From Polytrichum commune (lineage: Eukaryota; Streptophyta; Polytrichopsida; Polytrichales; Polytrichaceae): 64,000 nucleotides of DNA. Below are positions 10,441 through 23,700 of the stretch, piece by piece (within the stretch, counting starts at the first letter, position 1; each line of letters starts with the position of its first letter). A model generated the notes under the pieces. That model saw only the letters and a program-made list of their open reading frames with translations. It did no database searches and had not been told where the DNA came from. Position numbers and translations under genes: made by a program. The stretch covers positions 4,338,001-4,402,000 of the forward strand of contig OX485804.1 of the NCBI GenBank assembly GCA_950295325.1, in the 5' to 3' direction.

Positions 10441-12256
10441 CTTATTTGATTCTCTTTACATGTAGATCTTCTAAAGTAAATGGATAATCTTGTGAGAATT
10501 GTATAGGAAATGTTGGAAATTGGAATACATAGTTTCATGACAACTAAGCCAGATTTGCATTCAAAAACCATTGCTAGAAGATATAAGGAAATAAGCGACT
10601 GAAACAGCCTGTGAGCTCAATTTATACTTAGCTATCTGATATTGGTAATTCATATACACGTATTGAGTAATGGGATAGCCTATTCATTCAACTGGTGGTG
10701 CTGGTCAGTCACCTTTTGGAGAGGAAGGCTAGACTCAACACAGCAGGATGACGGAATCAACATGTATTGTTCAACTGTACACTATTTTCTAACCTATAGA
10801 AAAGAATGAAGAAAAGATACTGTAGGTTTCTCCTTTTAAATCAGTGCTCTTCATCATCAGCTTCCAGGTGTTAAAAGTCATAACTTACTAAATCCAAACT
10901 AGAATACCATGCTCGCGCCAATATGTCACACTGATGTTACTTTCTTCTAAGTCTTCTTTCTTTGTGCTTTATGTGAATGTGCACAGAAATAACGTTTGCA
11001 TGGATGAATTGTCCACAGCAGTGGAGTTTTCTCAAACTGGTAAAATCTGATCAATTACTCCTGATGGCATCCCTGCACCCTATGTACTGGAACGATCTCA
11101 GCTAAGGTAGATGGGTCTTAAAATGGTTACCTTTTTCCAACTACCCACTCCTCCTAGGATTTGAGACATACACTAACCATGAGATGATTGTAGCCACTTT
11201 CCTTGTACTTTTTGGTAATCATATGAATATCTTATTCATCATAAGTGGAGATTCTCATGCTTATTAAATAGTCATATAGGTCCCCACAATTATGGACCTA
11301 GAATGGTTATAAAATTTTGAGCACGAGATCCAATCTTTTTTTACCACAAGTCTTTAGTATCCGTTTTTGAAGCCACACCAAACCACATGCCACTCTAATA
11401 TAGGTTTCTGATTAAGATAAGTAACCAAACTCGGCACATCTACCTTATTCACAAGGAGGAGACAAATTTGAATTTTCTTATTAAGTTTCAAGTTGTGTCC
11501 ACAAGCAAGCCAACGCATGTAAGTAGGTACTTTGCAACAAGAACACAAACAAATGAGCAAAACACCGGCAGCCATTACATCAGCCTGTGCTCTTTCACAT
11601 TCACATAAATCATCTCTTCCCCACAAATGTGTCTCATGTACTACCAGGTTTCAGTGGGACGAGAGAAATGATTTCCCTAACATGCCTCAAAAGATACTGG
11701 GTGCTCATAAGAAGTGCACCAGATTGTCATGTCCAAAATGCAATACACTCTTAGTGTGAGCAGTTCTGTTACTCTAATAGGTGACCTACTGTATGTTGTT
11801 AGCTTATGGCATCGAGGGTTGGGTACTTGACTGTAAAATTGTGCAGTCCTAGAGATTCTCTCGAGGAACAAATAAAAGGTACACCTTCCCTAAAATGTGG
11901 ATTAGGAACTAAACCTAAAACTAAAACTACAATTATCATGGAGGAGTTTGCGATGGCCTGACATGGATTGATGCAGATGAAATGAACATCATCACACAAG
12001 CTCCCAAATCGCTTTGACTGAGAAGCACAGCTTTCAGTTATAAAATTCTGTCAATGCATCGATACTCATCTTCGTCATCTTCGAGCCGATCGATGGTGTG
12101 CATGAACACACTTCCTGCATATTGGTACTCAATCAGATGCAAAATTAGTTTTCAGTCAATGCATTATTCATGCCTCGAGTGTTTCCTTTTGCATCCTTGA
12201 GGATATGCTTCCATACAAAAGACTTACACCGTTGTATGATACTCATTTGTCAACAT
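10441..12256. other. Intergenic, downstream of the FPP gene
   Basis: No gene recognised. At about 11103-11121 the sequence 'taaggtagatgggtcttaa' also occurs in every unit of the 260-bp triplication at 20973-21755. The part next to 12256 is probably the 3' UTR of the FPP gene, but no poly(A) signal could be assigned. Confidence 0.35.
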
Positions 12257-15200
12257 TTACTGGGAGGAATTACTGCTCTCGCTTCTTGACCTTGAGTAAA
12301 ATTGGCTGAAATTCGATGGACTTTGCAGCTGCTTCTCGCCATTTCTTTCCACATCCTGCATCAACTCCGCCTCACCAGCCAATACCTGATCTGTGGCAGT
12401 AACTGCAGTTTCCAGTGACGTTCTTGAAGGCCATGATGATCCAGCCATTGGTGATCGGTCGGACCGTAAAGGAGAGCCCGGGATGGAGCCCGAGCCATGT
12501 CCAGAGAGGTCCGAGAGTGCAGGCGACGGAGGTCGAGTTGCAAATCCTAGGCCATTCTCGCCGCTGCGAACGTAGAAGCTCGAGTCGTAGTGCACAGACT
12601 GCGGGTAGATTGTTATATTGCCACTTGACATGCGACGGGAACTTGGGCTTGCGCTTCGGTTAGCTCGACGCAGATTAGGGCTGGACCATGTTGATTTGTG
12701 ACCACTAGTTGGTGTTTGCTTATGTGAATTGGAGGCACTGCCTGCAGGCACTGGAGCTGGAGAATCCAAATGTTCGGCCGCTTCGGTTTGCCAGCGAAGA
12801 AATTCCATGTTTCCCGTCATCTTTTCAATGGACGTCACTGACTCCATTGATGATGAGTTCGGGGAGGGTTGCGTTACTAATTCCCGGCTTTTTGTCAAGG
12901 CTGGTGTATTTCCTAAGCCCTGAAGTTGCTTCCCCAACGCCAGGATGGTTCTTTGGCACTCGGCAAGAGCGGCTGCTGCAATTTCACGTTCTTGTCGCTC
13001 CTGCTTAATTGCATCGCTGATTAAGACCTAAAAAAAATGTGCAAGGAAGTTTCTGGAATCATCAGCACCAGTTAACATCAAGTCTGGGGAGTATTGTACT
13101 CTCCTGTGGGTTTACATCATGATTTTTTATACTAGGTCCTATAAATGAAACAACATCATGAAGTTTATTGCCTGTCTAGTTTAGACCATAATCGATTCAG
13201 TGTTTAGTCAGGTTGTATCGATTTTCAATTTGAGATCAGTGATGCAGCAGATTATGTGTAGAGACATAGGATTGAAATGGAAAAAGGATACCTTCTGAGA
13301 TTTGGTATCCTCGTCTTCTTCGGAGGTCGAGTGACTGGACAAATCTCCAGGTGAAAATCCGGACATTTCACTACTGACGGCGTGACCTCCTCCTCTGCAA
13401 AAAGTGCACATCATGTACTTAATTTTCACAAGTCTCTGTGCCTTTGATGAGACTCAAGATACATGGTTCAGTGCAGCACTAAAGGAGACAGAAAGTTCAT
13501 AATTTTCTTGCCAGGGCGTCTGCCTTACCTCTCATTAACATTTGGTTGGAGGTCTTGAAACTTCGCTGCAACACTTTGATGCCGCTGCCTTTCTTTGTGT
13601 AATTCCCTCTCCAAGACAGCCACCTTGTCATGCAATTTGCTGAGTTCTCCACTTGCAGCTCGAAGTGCTGGGTTTGAGGATGAAAGCACCATGAGCTCTT
13701 CTTCAATCAACTCATCTTCCTTCCTCCCATTAAGGGAATCTGGAGAGTCTCCACCCTGCTGAAAATTACATAAACGTACTATAATTAGCCACGCCCTAAG
13801 CAGATTTTGAAGAGTCTTGATTTAACTAATGCTCTGTATTTCTAGCTACTCCTACCTTGTCTCTCTTCCTTTCCGAAATCTTTTCCACAGCTTACAGGGA
13901 ATTTGAACTACAGATTCTGATTACACAAATCCCACAATAAGGAATTAACTTATTGTCAAACAGATAGACAACACTTGACATAAATCATATGCCTCTGCAA
14001 TTGAACGTTACCTCAGGATTGCTCAAATTTTAGCTCAGCTCAGACTGTGCAATTCAAATGAAGTTTTGGGTCTAGTACCTGATGTCGAACCAGTCTATCG
14101 GTGACAATGAACCTCTCCCCCTGATGTAATTGGGCCTTCAGATTCTCCACCTGATTATTAGCCTCCTTCAAGTGTGATTCAATTTCAGCTTTTTCAACTC
14201 GAAGCCGTTCAAGCTCTTCATCAACAGCTGCAAACCTCTCCTGCACTCTTTCCAACTCTTCGTGAGCTTCCGAAATGGCAAGGCAATTTGTGCTCCTGAC
14301 TTGAGGCTTGAGGACTGATATAAACTCAAGTGCTGTAACCATCTCTTTGATGAAGTGAATGACATCCAATTTCCCTTGCAATACTCTGTTCCCTACTAGA
14401 GCCAGGTTGCACATGGTGTTGTTTAGGCTCGTGTTATTCCACTTCAGGTGCAGTGAAATCTCACTGTTGGCAGCGTCGAGTTGGCTGTAAGTTGACGCAG
14501 TGAAATCACTCCCTGTCTCCTGTGCAAAGGCTTCCACAATTTGCAACAACTTCTGGAATGCCACAGCAAGCTCTGAATGCGCAGCACTTGCCTGAGATCG
14601 TCAACCATGACAAGTGTAAATAATAAATTAAGAAGGATAACCCACAAGATGGACTTACTAGAAGGAAACAAGCATCTTTTCAACATGACCCATTAAACAT
14701 GATTTAATGTGGTCCACACTATTCATCATTGACCCAAATTGATTGTCTTGCAATCACTGGGTGGCAACTAGAGAGGGTGTCATATGACATTTGGTACTAC
14801 ATGACAAGTCATGAAGACCACTCCAGGATAACATGAAAAACTAATCATAATGCCACACTAAATCAGATGTTTAGTGTAGTGATAGCTTAGCAAGCTCCAT
14901 GATCTCCAGAAGAATTAGTACTAACCAAAAGATTCTGATTTTCAATGATTTACATGAAACTAAAGGTTATATTGCAATTTGATACCCACCTTGGACTCGG
15001 CATCTGAATTCGAGGCATGCTCCTCAAGACCTTCATCCTCGGAAGAGCTATCCTCCAAAGCTAACCTAACTCGGCGACTGTTCTTTTTAGCACCATTTAA
15101 TATGTCTTTCATCGTGTAACCTGAGAGCCGCTTGTACGAAGGAGGAACCATGGAGATGCTGAGACACTTGTCCTGTTCACGAGCCTCGTTCAACAGATCC

Positions 15201-18200
15201 AACTGGTCTTGCAAAGTGATCAAGGAAGCCTCGTTGGCGACGTTCCGCGCTTGCAACACAGAAATTTGTTGTTCAGATGCATACAGCTTCGACCGCAGAT
15301 CCTTGCACATTTGGTTGACTTCTTCCAATTCCTGACTCATCTTCGCCAGTAGAATATCATCATCACCACCTTTTGATGCTAAAGCACTCTGATCCAACAA
15401 GCCCTGCTTGGAATTCTTAGCTGGACTTAGGTCGAGTATTGATGAATTCACTTCTTGTGATGCCCTTGGTGTGCAGGTACTGTTCTCAGAGGTAATCAAA
15501 TTAGCTGCCTCGCACATCGCGAGCTGTTCCATCTCCGCAAAGTCATCCATGAGATCAAAGTTTTGAGAATCTCGTCGGTTGTCACGAGCTCGATTGGCTC
15601 GCGGTCTTCCCTTTCTGAAGAAATCAACCTCCTTTCCTGATGCTCCAACCTCTTTTCTACCTGCAACCCCTTCCAGAATGCAACTAAATGTCAACACAAG
15701 TGCTTTTCCAACAAATTGTCCACTGCAATTCAAAGGACCAATCACATCCTCCTACTTCAAGTGAAAAGCATATTTAACCCAGAACCACATCATCTTCAGC
15801 CACCTTTCTAATTAACATTAAAATTTGGAAGTTTATGCGATAATAAAGCCTCAACTCAAAGACAACAAAGAGAGGAGTGAATCAAACCATTTTGTTGTTG
15901 GGCCTTCTTAAGTTCGTCTTCTACAATAGAGAGCTGGGATGCAGTTTTGGAACACATGAGGCGGGCGGATTGGAGCTCTCCGTTTCGTTGTGCAAGAGCT
16001 AACTTAAGCTTTTTCATCTCTTCGTCCATAGCCACAACACGCTCCGCCAGCATCTGGGCCTCCTGGCTGTGTGATTCATTTGCATTCTCTTGCATTGCAC
16101 TGTTGACAGCCGCTTGATCAATGCTACTGTTGCTACGGCTCATGGTCCGCCGCTTGTCAATTGAAATCTTTCCCATACCCTCGACTTCCATCCGCATTCT
16201 TTGCACTGCTGCTGGACCTGCAGCATCATGATTTCCATCACCACATTGCACAGGATTAATTGCAAAGAATGTCAATCCCAAGATAGAAAAGGAAGTGCAA
16301 TATCAAAAACATATATGCACTGGTAAATAAACAACAAATGGCTTGCAAGTGGAAAGGGAAGAAAGGAAAATAGATGCCTACCTGGAAGCTTTTTCCGGAC
16401 CAAGAGGCGGAGACGGGTGCATTCCTCCTCGAGCTTCGCGACTTTTTTCACACTCTCCAGATGTTGTTTGTTAGCCACATCAACCGCTTTTCGCTCATAC
16501 TCCCGCTCCTGGCTTCGAATCTCAAGCTCTTTGTTGAGGACGTGCACCTCATACTTCAGCTGTGAGTTCTCTTTCTCAACTGTCTCCAACCTCACCTACA
16601 TGAAAATTACACCACACAGGCAAATTGATCAGTTCCACTAATTACTTTATGTTGCCCCTAAAACTTGAAACATCTTTGCACCAGTCTATAGATCTGTACT
16701 AAATGACATGACTCACCACGTTGAAGAGCTTTGGTATTGTGGCTTACCTGGAGGACTTTGATCTCCTTTTCAGCTCGGCCTTTTGCTTCGTTGGTTTCCG
16801 CAATGCCACGTGAACGATCCTGAAATCGTAGAACAAGGCATAAGAACAGCAATCTTGACTGGAAATATGAAAGGAATCCACCTTTAAACATGCGAAGAAT
16901 TATTGTGCTACCTGCAAGGCATGGCTAAGGGCAGTCACTTCCGCTCTCGATTCAAGAAGCTCAGACCGGGATTGCGTCAGGAGCTGCGTCAACTCGGTCA
17001 TCTTCGCCTCCATCTCCATGCGGAGTTTGTCATACTCTCGAGTTTTCTTGACCAAAGTGTCGTGGATCCGCTGCTCCTGCTCCTCCCTCACATGCCTCAG
17101 TTGCTTCACGCACTCCTTCAAAGCCCCATCCAAGTGCGCAACACGATCCTCGGTTGCCAACTTCTGTTGCAATGCTGAGTCGAGCTGCGCTTTCAGTGCA
17201 ACTGCCTCCGCCTCTGCCTTCTCCCACCCTGAAAACAACAATCTGGCAAGACTTATGATCATGCAAACCAAGCCCAGGTCTTAGATATGATGCATACCAA
17301 AAGCTAAAAAATTATTCAAGGAAAGTGCCATAAGAATGGGCGCATTGTGACATCGTAAGATGTCTTGCTTGAATGAATCACCACCACTATGAAACGTTCA
17401 GCCTGCCCAAATGTGTGTCAAAGACAGAAGCTGGGCATCACATCTTGGTTTGGAATATTCAAGTCGAAGCAGGCAGCACAGTCATCACAACGGAAAACCC
17501 TAATTCTTCAACCTTGTGATTGAATTCACAGCACTTATTGAGACAGAGCAAGGAATATGATTACAGCTTCAATGAATTCTGTGGTGTCCACGTAGGAGGG
17601 GAAAGGAATTTGTACCAGTGACCGCTTCTTCCGCCACTTTGACATGTTGCTTGACAAGGTTATCTTTCGCAGTGATATCTGCAAACGCTGTCAAGAGCCT
17701 CTCATTCAGCTGCTTTGACCTTTCTTCTGCCTGCAGCCACTGGCTCCTCACATCATCTACAGCCACCCGCATGCTTGTGTTGCGCTCAACGTGGGGAACA
17801 ATTGCCTGATTTCCAAATCAGTCTCTTGGTGTCAGAATTGTTCCAGGATCGAACAACCATATCCTATGCAGGCATTGCAAACTAAACCCAACAACTTCTG
17901 TTCAAGATGTTTTCCAAGGGACCATCACTCCATGTTGTCAGAATTGACCCCAGATTGAACAACCACATCATTGTAGGCATTGCAACCTAACCCCAAGAAC
18001 TTCTATTCGAGATGTTTTCCAATGGACCATCAATTCTTGGTGTTAGAACTGCCTCCGGATTGAACAGCCACATCCTTGCAGACATTGCAGCCTGACCCTA
18101 AGAACTTCTATGCAAGATGATGTTTTTTCTTAATGGGCCATCAATGGTGTCAGAACTGCCTCCGGATTGAACACCCACATTATTGTACGCATGGAACCTA

Positions 18201-18726
18201 GCCCCAAGAACTTTCTATTCAAGGTGTTTTTGCAATGGACCATCAATTCATGGTGGCAGATCACCTCCGGATTGAACAACCACATCCTTGCAGGCATTGC
18301 AACCTTGCTCCAAGAGCTCTGTTCAAGGAGTTTCCAATGGACCTATGTCAAAGGAAACAGACAATAATGTGGAGTGTGAAGAAGATTGTGCACCTTTGTG
18401 GGAGTGGGTTGGGGTGAAACCTCCTGATGATGATGATGATAGTCCCATCTCTACCACGAATTCAAACAAACAAGCTGATCAATACACTATATCAAATCCT
18501 CTAGTGCAAACACAACAATGTTGATGATCAGGCTGCATCATTGAAAGACCATAACCACGCTGGACGGTATTCTGACCTGCTGGTCATCAAAGACTCTCGA
18601 TGAATGGGGGGAGGTCGCAGGCTCCGAGGCAGCTGCTGCAATCTTGTCATTCATAGTCTTGTCGCTCGATTTTCGCTTCCATGGCCATAGCCGTTTCGAG
18701 CCTTCCTTCTCTAGGGTTTTCTCCAT
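12257..18726 (-). CDS. Filament-like plant protein (FPP), complete, 11 coding exons
   Basis: Exons in transcript order: 18726-18577, 17805-17616, 17228-16912, 16819-16748, 16595-16382, 16217-15888, 15660-14990, 14591-14079, 13758-13529, 13394-13292, 13027-12257. All introns are GT-AG, all phases join, and the total is 1186 codons plus stop. FPP landmarks: N-terminal WPWKRKSSDK (residues 14-23); a coiled coil at about 55-315 with AEEAVTGWEKAEAE, DGALKECVKQL, ELEIRSQE and RLRLLVRKKLPGPAA; LMDDFAEMEQLA in exon 7; a second coiled coil at about 750-966 ending LAECQRTILALGKQL; then a Ser-rich, probably disordered tail. FPPs are long plant coiled-coil proteins; a tomato FPP binds the nuclear-envelope protein MAF1, and structural or tethering roles are proposed. 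At 1186 residues it is somewhat longer than typical family members. The start is the Met 13 residues before WPWKRK. The exon 9 acceptor could shift by 3 nt (CAGCAG). Confidence 0.93.
14854..14880. repeat. MITE-end palindrome inside FPP intron 7
   Basis: 'cacactaaatcagatgttta' and the following 'gtgtagt' form an imperfect palindrome closely related to the ends of the MITEs at 31140 and 45990. It lies in the 398-bp intron 14592-14989 and could be the remnant of an insertion. Confidence 0.4.
17822..18346. repeat. Minisatellite in FPP intron 1, about 5 x 105 bp
   Basis: Five diverged units share the blocks 'ccggattgaacaaccacatc', 'gcaggcattgcaacct', 'ccaagaacttctattcaag' and 'caatggaccatcaatt'. 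They fill most of the 771-bp intron 17806-18576. Unit lengths vary slightly, and the array ends near 18346. Confidence 0.8.
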
Positions 18727-20972
18727 TGCTGGTCCTCTTCCTTCTTCTTACACGTGCTTGTACACTTGATTACACCTGCTGATCACCGTTGCTGGTCACT
18801 TTGGAAAGAAGCATCGATTGAGTTCCTGAGCTCTGCCGCACTGTCTTGTTAATGTCATTGCTTGTGATGATTTGTGCACAATGGTGCTTGATTCTCGCAA
18901 AAACACATAGGATGTTCTCTAACTTATGAAATCCTGGGTCCAAGTGACACCCCGGACGCCCTTCGGAGGGCTAGGGATGTGCACATTGTTATTATTCATC
19001 ACCCTCAACTGTTCTTACAGCTAAATCCTAGTCTCTACTTTCCTGTTCAGAGATGGAAATCATGGGGGTCACTTCTTCGCCCGAACCTGCACATTGACAG
19101 AATTACATAGAAGGATCAGTCGCCAACTCAAGGAAGGAAAACATTGTGTTGTTGCACAGAAGAGCCTAGCCTAAGAAGAAACATTGCAAAATTTGGCCAA
19201 GTTTTTGCCACACTTTCTGCTGACTACCGATGCTGGGAAGTATCTGCGGCAGGAACAGAGAAGGAAAAGTTTCAACTACAAAAACATTTGTCAGAGAAAA
19301 AAATGTTGTACTAGGAAGTCTACGGGGAAGGTTGGTATTTGCAGATTTGCCATCGAAAGAAAGAGTCTACAAATGTGAAGGCAAGCTGACTTGCATCGAG
19401 AGTTACATGCTCCCCCGGAAGTGGAGAAAAGTGTTAGAAGATCAACATGGATTGAGCTTCCAACTGGCTATGGCGATGCATTAATTTCTGCAAAGGGTAA
19501 TATTGTATGCCCTTTGGAGCAGAAGGAAGTAAAGTGGAAGTAAACTCAGTCAACGCAATGAGTATGGAGGACAAGCCTAGCCGGTGGCTCACAAGAATTG
19601 AAAACCAAGAGAAAATGGCAATGACCTAACTCAACGTCGCTAGTAACGAGCTCAATTTCTTGCGTCAGAATGCTGCACAGACATAAATACCTCGACGAAT
19701 TACTGTACTACTATTATACATGTAGAAAGAAGATTTTTAAACACGGAAGATACGGCCACACAATAACCAGAGAAGCAGAACTACTACTATCTACCTAAAT
19801 CATTCCAGGCTCAAAATCAATGGAGTTCCAAAGTTAATGGAGTTCTCCAGCTTTGCACTGGCAAACAATCGATCGGAGTTTCAAAGTGAGCTCCGGGTCA
19901 CCAAAAAGATTGTCCACCTTATATCAAAGCGTGTTATGGGGGTTGATTTGGGGTAGATGATCTCCGGAGAGCTTTGAAGAAGGAATTGAATAAGCAGAGA
20001 GATGCCAGAAGGAGAATTGTGATCAGATTTACCCAATCGAAGGTTAACTACAGCATTACTGTACAGAATGCATGGCTCTGTATCATCTCCCATCCAAAGA
20101 CTCCTCACCTGTTCGAAATGGAAAATGCTGACCTATCATAACAAAATGATGCTCCCATCGAGGATGTACACAGAATATTCACTCCACTCTAGAAAGCTAC
20201 AAGACTAAGTTATTTGTATGTAACACCTTCACATTTTGCGGTTTCAGCAATGGAGTGAGCACAAACACACCTCCAAGCTCAAAAGCTTTAGAATAGAAGC
20301 TCATCACCACAACAGGCGATCGCAGAAAACATCCTTCCACCAAACTCTACACTATAAAACCTTTCACTCCCTCCCAAAAATCCTTAGGCTCCAATTGCAG
20401 AGCTACCAACCCTTAACTAGCTAACCTTTGTTCAAGCGCCCCTTATTACATCCAAGCAGCCCCAACCTGAGATCCTCTCCCCACCAACACACAATTGCAC
20501 CAACCCCAATTGCAACACAATGCTGCGAAGCAAAACCATCAAACTACTACTCCACTTCACATGATGGAACTAACTCAATTTCTGAGCTTCCAAGCAACAC
20601 TGATGCTCTGCAACCGATCCACCACCAAAAATCCGCACATAAACCCTTCGTCATCGCTGCTGCTCCCTCAAAGACTACACGCACAAACAATAGCTCATCC
20701 TCACTGAGAATGCTCACAGAAAGGTGGTACCTTGGGCTGGGTAGCTCAACCCAAATTGGAGCAACGCTAGCTGGGCCAGAGATTGTTGCTGCTGCTGCTG
20801 TTCAAGGCGATCTGTGGTGAGGAGTGTTGATGAATGTTGACAAGGGAAAGGGAGGATGGGAGGGCCCATGGGCATGTGATGATGGTGGTGGGACTGGGAG
20901 CTCTCAAAGGCAGCTGGCTATGGCCATGCCTGTCACATTGTCTCCGCAAAACTTACCACGAAACTTCAACTT
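18727..20972 (-). promoter_or_regulatory. FPP upstream region and probable 5' leader
   Basis: Between the FPP start codon and the 260-bp triplication. Donor-like sites on the minus strand (CAGGTGAG near 20108, CAAGGTACC near 20729) would fit a spliced leader, but the transcription start and leader introns cannot be settled. A plus-strand TATA-like 'cactataaaacc' occurs near 20349, but no convincing plus-strand gene follows it. Confidence 0.3.
19230..19692 (+). pseudogene. Possible broken coding fragment, unknown family
   Basis: An 84-codon frame (19230-19484) has ordinary protein-like composition (GRLVFADLPSKERVYKCEG, then SYMLPRKWRKVLED). Neighbouring frames continue with protein-like stretches (ELPTGYGDALISAKG; SMEDKPSRWLTRIE) interrupted by frame changes and a stop. 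This pattern fits a frameshifted gene remnant or unrecognised exons. No family is recognised. Confidence 0.25.
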
Positions 20973-21755
20973 ATTACACTTGTCAAGGTCAGAACGGAAC
21001 ATGGGAGACAACGACCAGAGAACCCAAGGAGATGAAGTTCGAGTTTTCCGATTACTACCGCGCTGCATTTACTGATAGCGTAATGGAGCAATGTTTGGAC
21101 CGGTGTGTAAGGTAGATGGGTCTTAAGTGGCTCGCTTTCTTGATCGAACCCCTAGATTTGATTGGTATGTGGTTCTGTGAGGATCAAAGAGCAAACATCA
21201 TAAGGAGACAAGTTTAAAAGAGATTGAACTATATTACACTTGTCAAGGTCAGAACGGAACATGGGAGACAACGACCAGAGAACCCAAGGAGATGAAGTTC
21301 GAGTTTTCCGATTACTACCGCGCTGCATTTACTGATAGCGTAATGGAGCAATGTTTGGACCGGTGTGTAAGGTAGATGGGTCTTAAGTGGCTCGCTTTCT
21401 TGATCGAACCCCTAGATTTGATTGGTATGTGGTTCTGTGAGGATCAAAGAGCAAACATCATAAGGAGACAAGTTTAAAAGAGATTGAACTATATTACACT
21501 TGTCAAGGTCAGAACGGAACATGGGAGACAACGACCAGAGAACCCAAGGAGATGAAGTTCGAGTTTTCCGATTACTACCGCGCTGCATTTACTGATAGCG
21601 TAATGGAGCAATGTTTGGACCGGTGTGTAAGGTAGATGGGTCTTAAGTGGCTCGCTTTCTTGATCGAACCCCTAGATTTGATTGGTATGTGGTTCTGTGA
21701 GGATCAAAGAGCAAACATCATAAGGAGACAAGTTTAAAAGAGATTGAACTATATT
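20973..21755. repeat. Three identical 260-bp tandem copies
   Basis: 'tgtcaaggtcagaacggaac' occurs at 20981, 21241 and 21501, exactly 260 bp apart. By eye the three units are identical throughout. The boundary shares 3 bp (att) with the sequence after the last copy. Part of the unit (around 'ggtagatgggtcttaa') recurs near 11103. The identity implies a very recent event or an assembly artefact. Confidence 0.9.
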
Positions 21756-21989
21756 TTCAAATACAAATAACTATTTCTATATTCAATAGTGGACACAATT
21801 GGGAGGATCTGTGTATCTAGTTAACAAATCAGCAAACATGTCTTTCCAATAATCATAACTAAAGCAAAGGAGGTCTGATTTTCAATCCGGTTTTTGCATA
21901 TGTTTCATCGTAGATTTGCTAATGCAACATGGGTTTTGTTGTATAAATCTAATCGGCATAAGTTATCATAACCAAATAACACCCACATA

Positions 21990-22180
21990 CCTTAGGCGAA
22001 TGCACGGTATCAATGGTCAACATCAATAATGGTATCAAAGAACCTATCCGTGGGTAGCAAAATTGTAATGCTAGTCTAATGTTGATATTTGGAGGGTATG
22101 TTAAGGTGAGAGAAGTGTTGTATACTTGTTATTATTTGGGTCAATACCTTTCCTAAACCATGTTGATATGAAGACTATGT
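21990..22180 (+). repeat. Dispersed repeat of about 190 bp, copy 1
   Basis: Aligns with 47240-47425 in the same orientation. Shared blocks are 'aataatggtatcaaagaacc', then a 'gtatgt(t/c)aa(g/c)gtgaga' block, 'gggtc(a/g)atacc' and 'aaaccat(g/a)ttgat'. No terminal inverted repeats were found and the family is unknown. Confidence 0.6.
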
Positions 22181-23700
22181 CTTGGATCTAGACCTCAATG
22201 TAAACTCATCCTAAACTTTGTGTTTTCTACCTATTTCTTATTTCGAGCTCATTATGGGCCTACTTCGGTTATTCATCTTAATCAAACAACTTATATTTGA
22301 GTGGTGGGTGGTTAGTTACAAATCTAATAATAGACATGAAAGGTGTGTTTAAAAAAGATTAAAAGAGATAATCAAAAAAAATTTAACCATACTAGACTCA
22401 AACATCAACATAATTGGGATGGGGAACGTATGTGGCCATATTATGGCTCATTATTAAGGTTCTTTAATAATTCATAACAATCGGAGATTAGCTCCACAAA
22501 GATTTGAAATTGATCTCAACTTCTTCATATACATTTGCAGACGCCAAGAAATTTCAACCTCATGAATCCAAGTAGTATAAAACATCAAACAACAAAAAGT
22601 AACCAGCCAAACAAGGCATGTGTATCTAAAGTGGACACTTTCAACATTTCAACCTATGTCCTAATATCAATATGGTCCCAAACATCCTTTAAATGGACAA
22701 TACTTTAGGGTTCAAAATTGAACTCAAGGTTGAATCCCAGCTTGGATAGGTAAATGCCTACCTCAAGGTTTTTTCCCCATTACAAAACAAGAAATATTTT
22801 CAAACACACAATTGTAGCAAGAATACTTTCTTGGCTATATTCCTCAAAGAGAAGGAATGATTGTGAACGAGCATACCTCTCAATCATCCAACATAAAAGC
22901 CTTTAAAATAATATGTAGCCCAATTCGTATTGAATTTCAATTGGTTATTTTCAAACTCTAATTTGTAACTAGATATCAGTTCTCCATGCATTCAATTTCC
23001 CGTAATCATTCTATTGCAGTTTACCTAGTACCCAGACAGAGTGAAAAGTGTAATCTTCTATGTGGACATACAGCTAGAGGTGTGTATAGATATCACTTCC
23101 TCACACCAATTCTTCAATGAGGGCTTAGAATGACACAAATGAGCTCCGGTTTCCAAGATTCAGCCCTACCTCGGATTGTAAGAGTTAGGTGTTAATCTAC
23201 TAGCCTTGATTGATATTTTGAAAGATGCCCAAATTTCTATTATAGGCGATAGGACCGGCTCCGCAACAAATCCATCCATGAAGCAATTTCTCAACGGTCC
23301 ATTTTTGTTACGAGGCGGGCTTCAATTCCACTGATTGAATTTTATGTTTTTGAGTATTTCAGTATCAACCTGCACCTCCGATATTTCATCTGCACTAAGA
23401 TTTCTCACAAATATATCCTTTAATAATGGCATCCAAGACCCATGAGCACTCTTCCAAGCTTATAGCACAAGTTGTAGAATTTATTTGGTAGTTTCCACCC
23501 GATCATGTTTTGTAGGAGGTCCGACAGTTAGAGAATATGGTCAAGTATGCTCTTGGCACATCACAAATGGTTTGAATATTCATGATCTCAAAAGTCAGAT
23601 GAAAGACCTCAACTCCCAAGAACAACTTTCGTTTCTTAAGATTATGGCTTGCATAATTCCACATGGAGAAGATAAAGAAGCCACATCGGAGTAGTTGGCA
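22181..23700. other. Repeat-rich intergenic DNA
   Basis: No gene supported. 22855-22910 is one arm of the foldback MITE family seen at 51971-52085 ('cctctcaatcatccaacata'). The block 'tttgagtggtgggtggttag' near 22300 recurs near 37820 and, inverted, near 39850, marking another dispersed family. Confidence 0.4.

Noticed and set aside
20428-20820. 130-codon plus-strand frame after a TATA-like box
   Set aside because: It begins at TTG, is low in complexity (Ser, Thr, Pro, Asn) and lies in the FPP upstream region; no domain.
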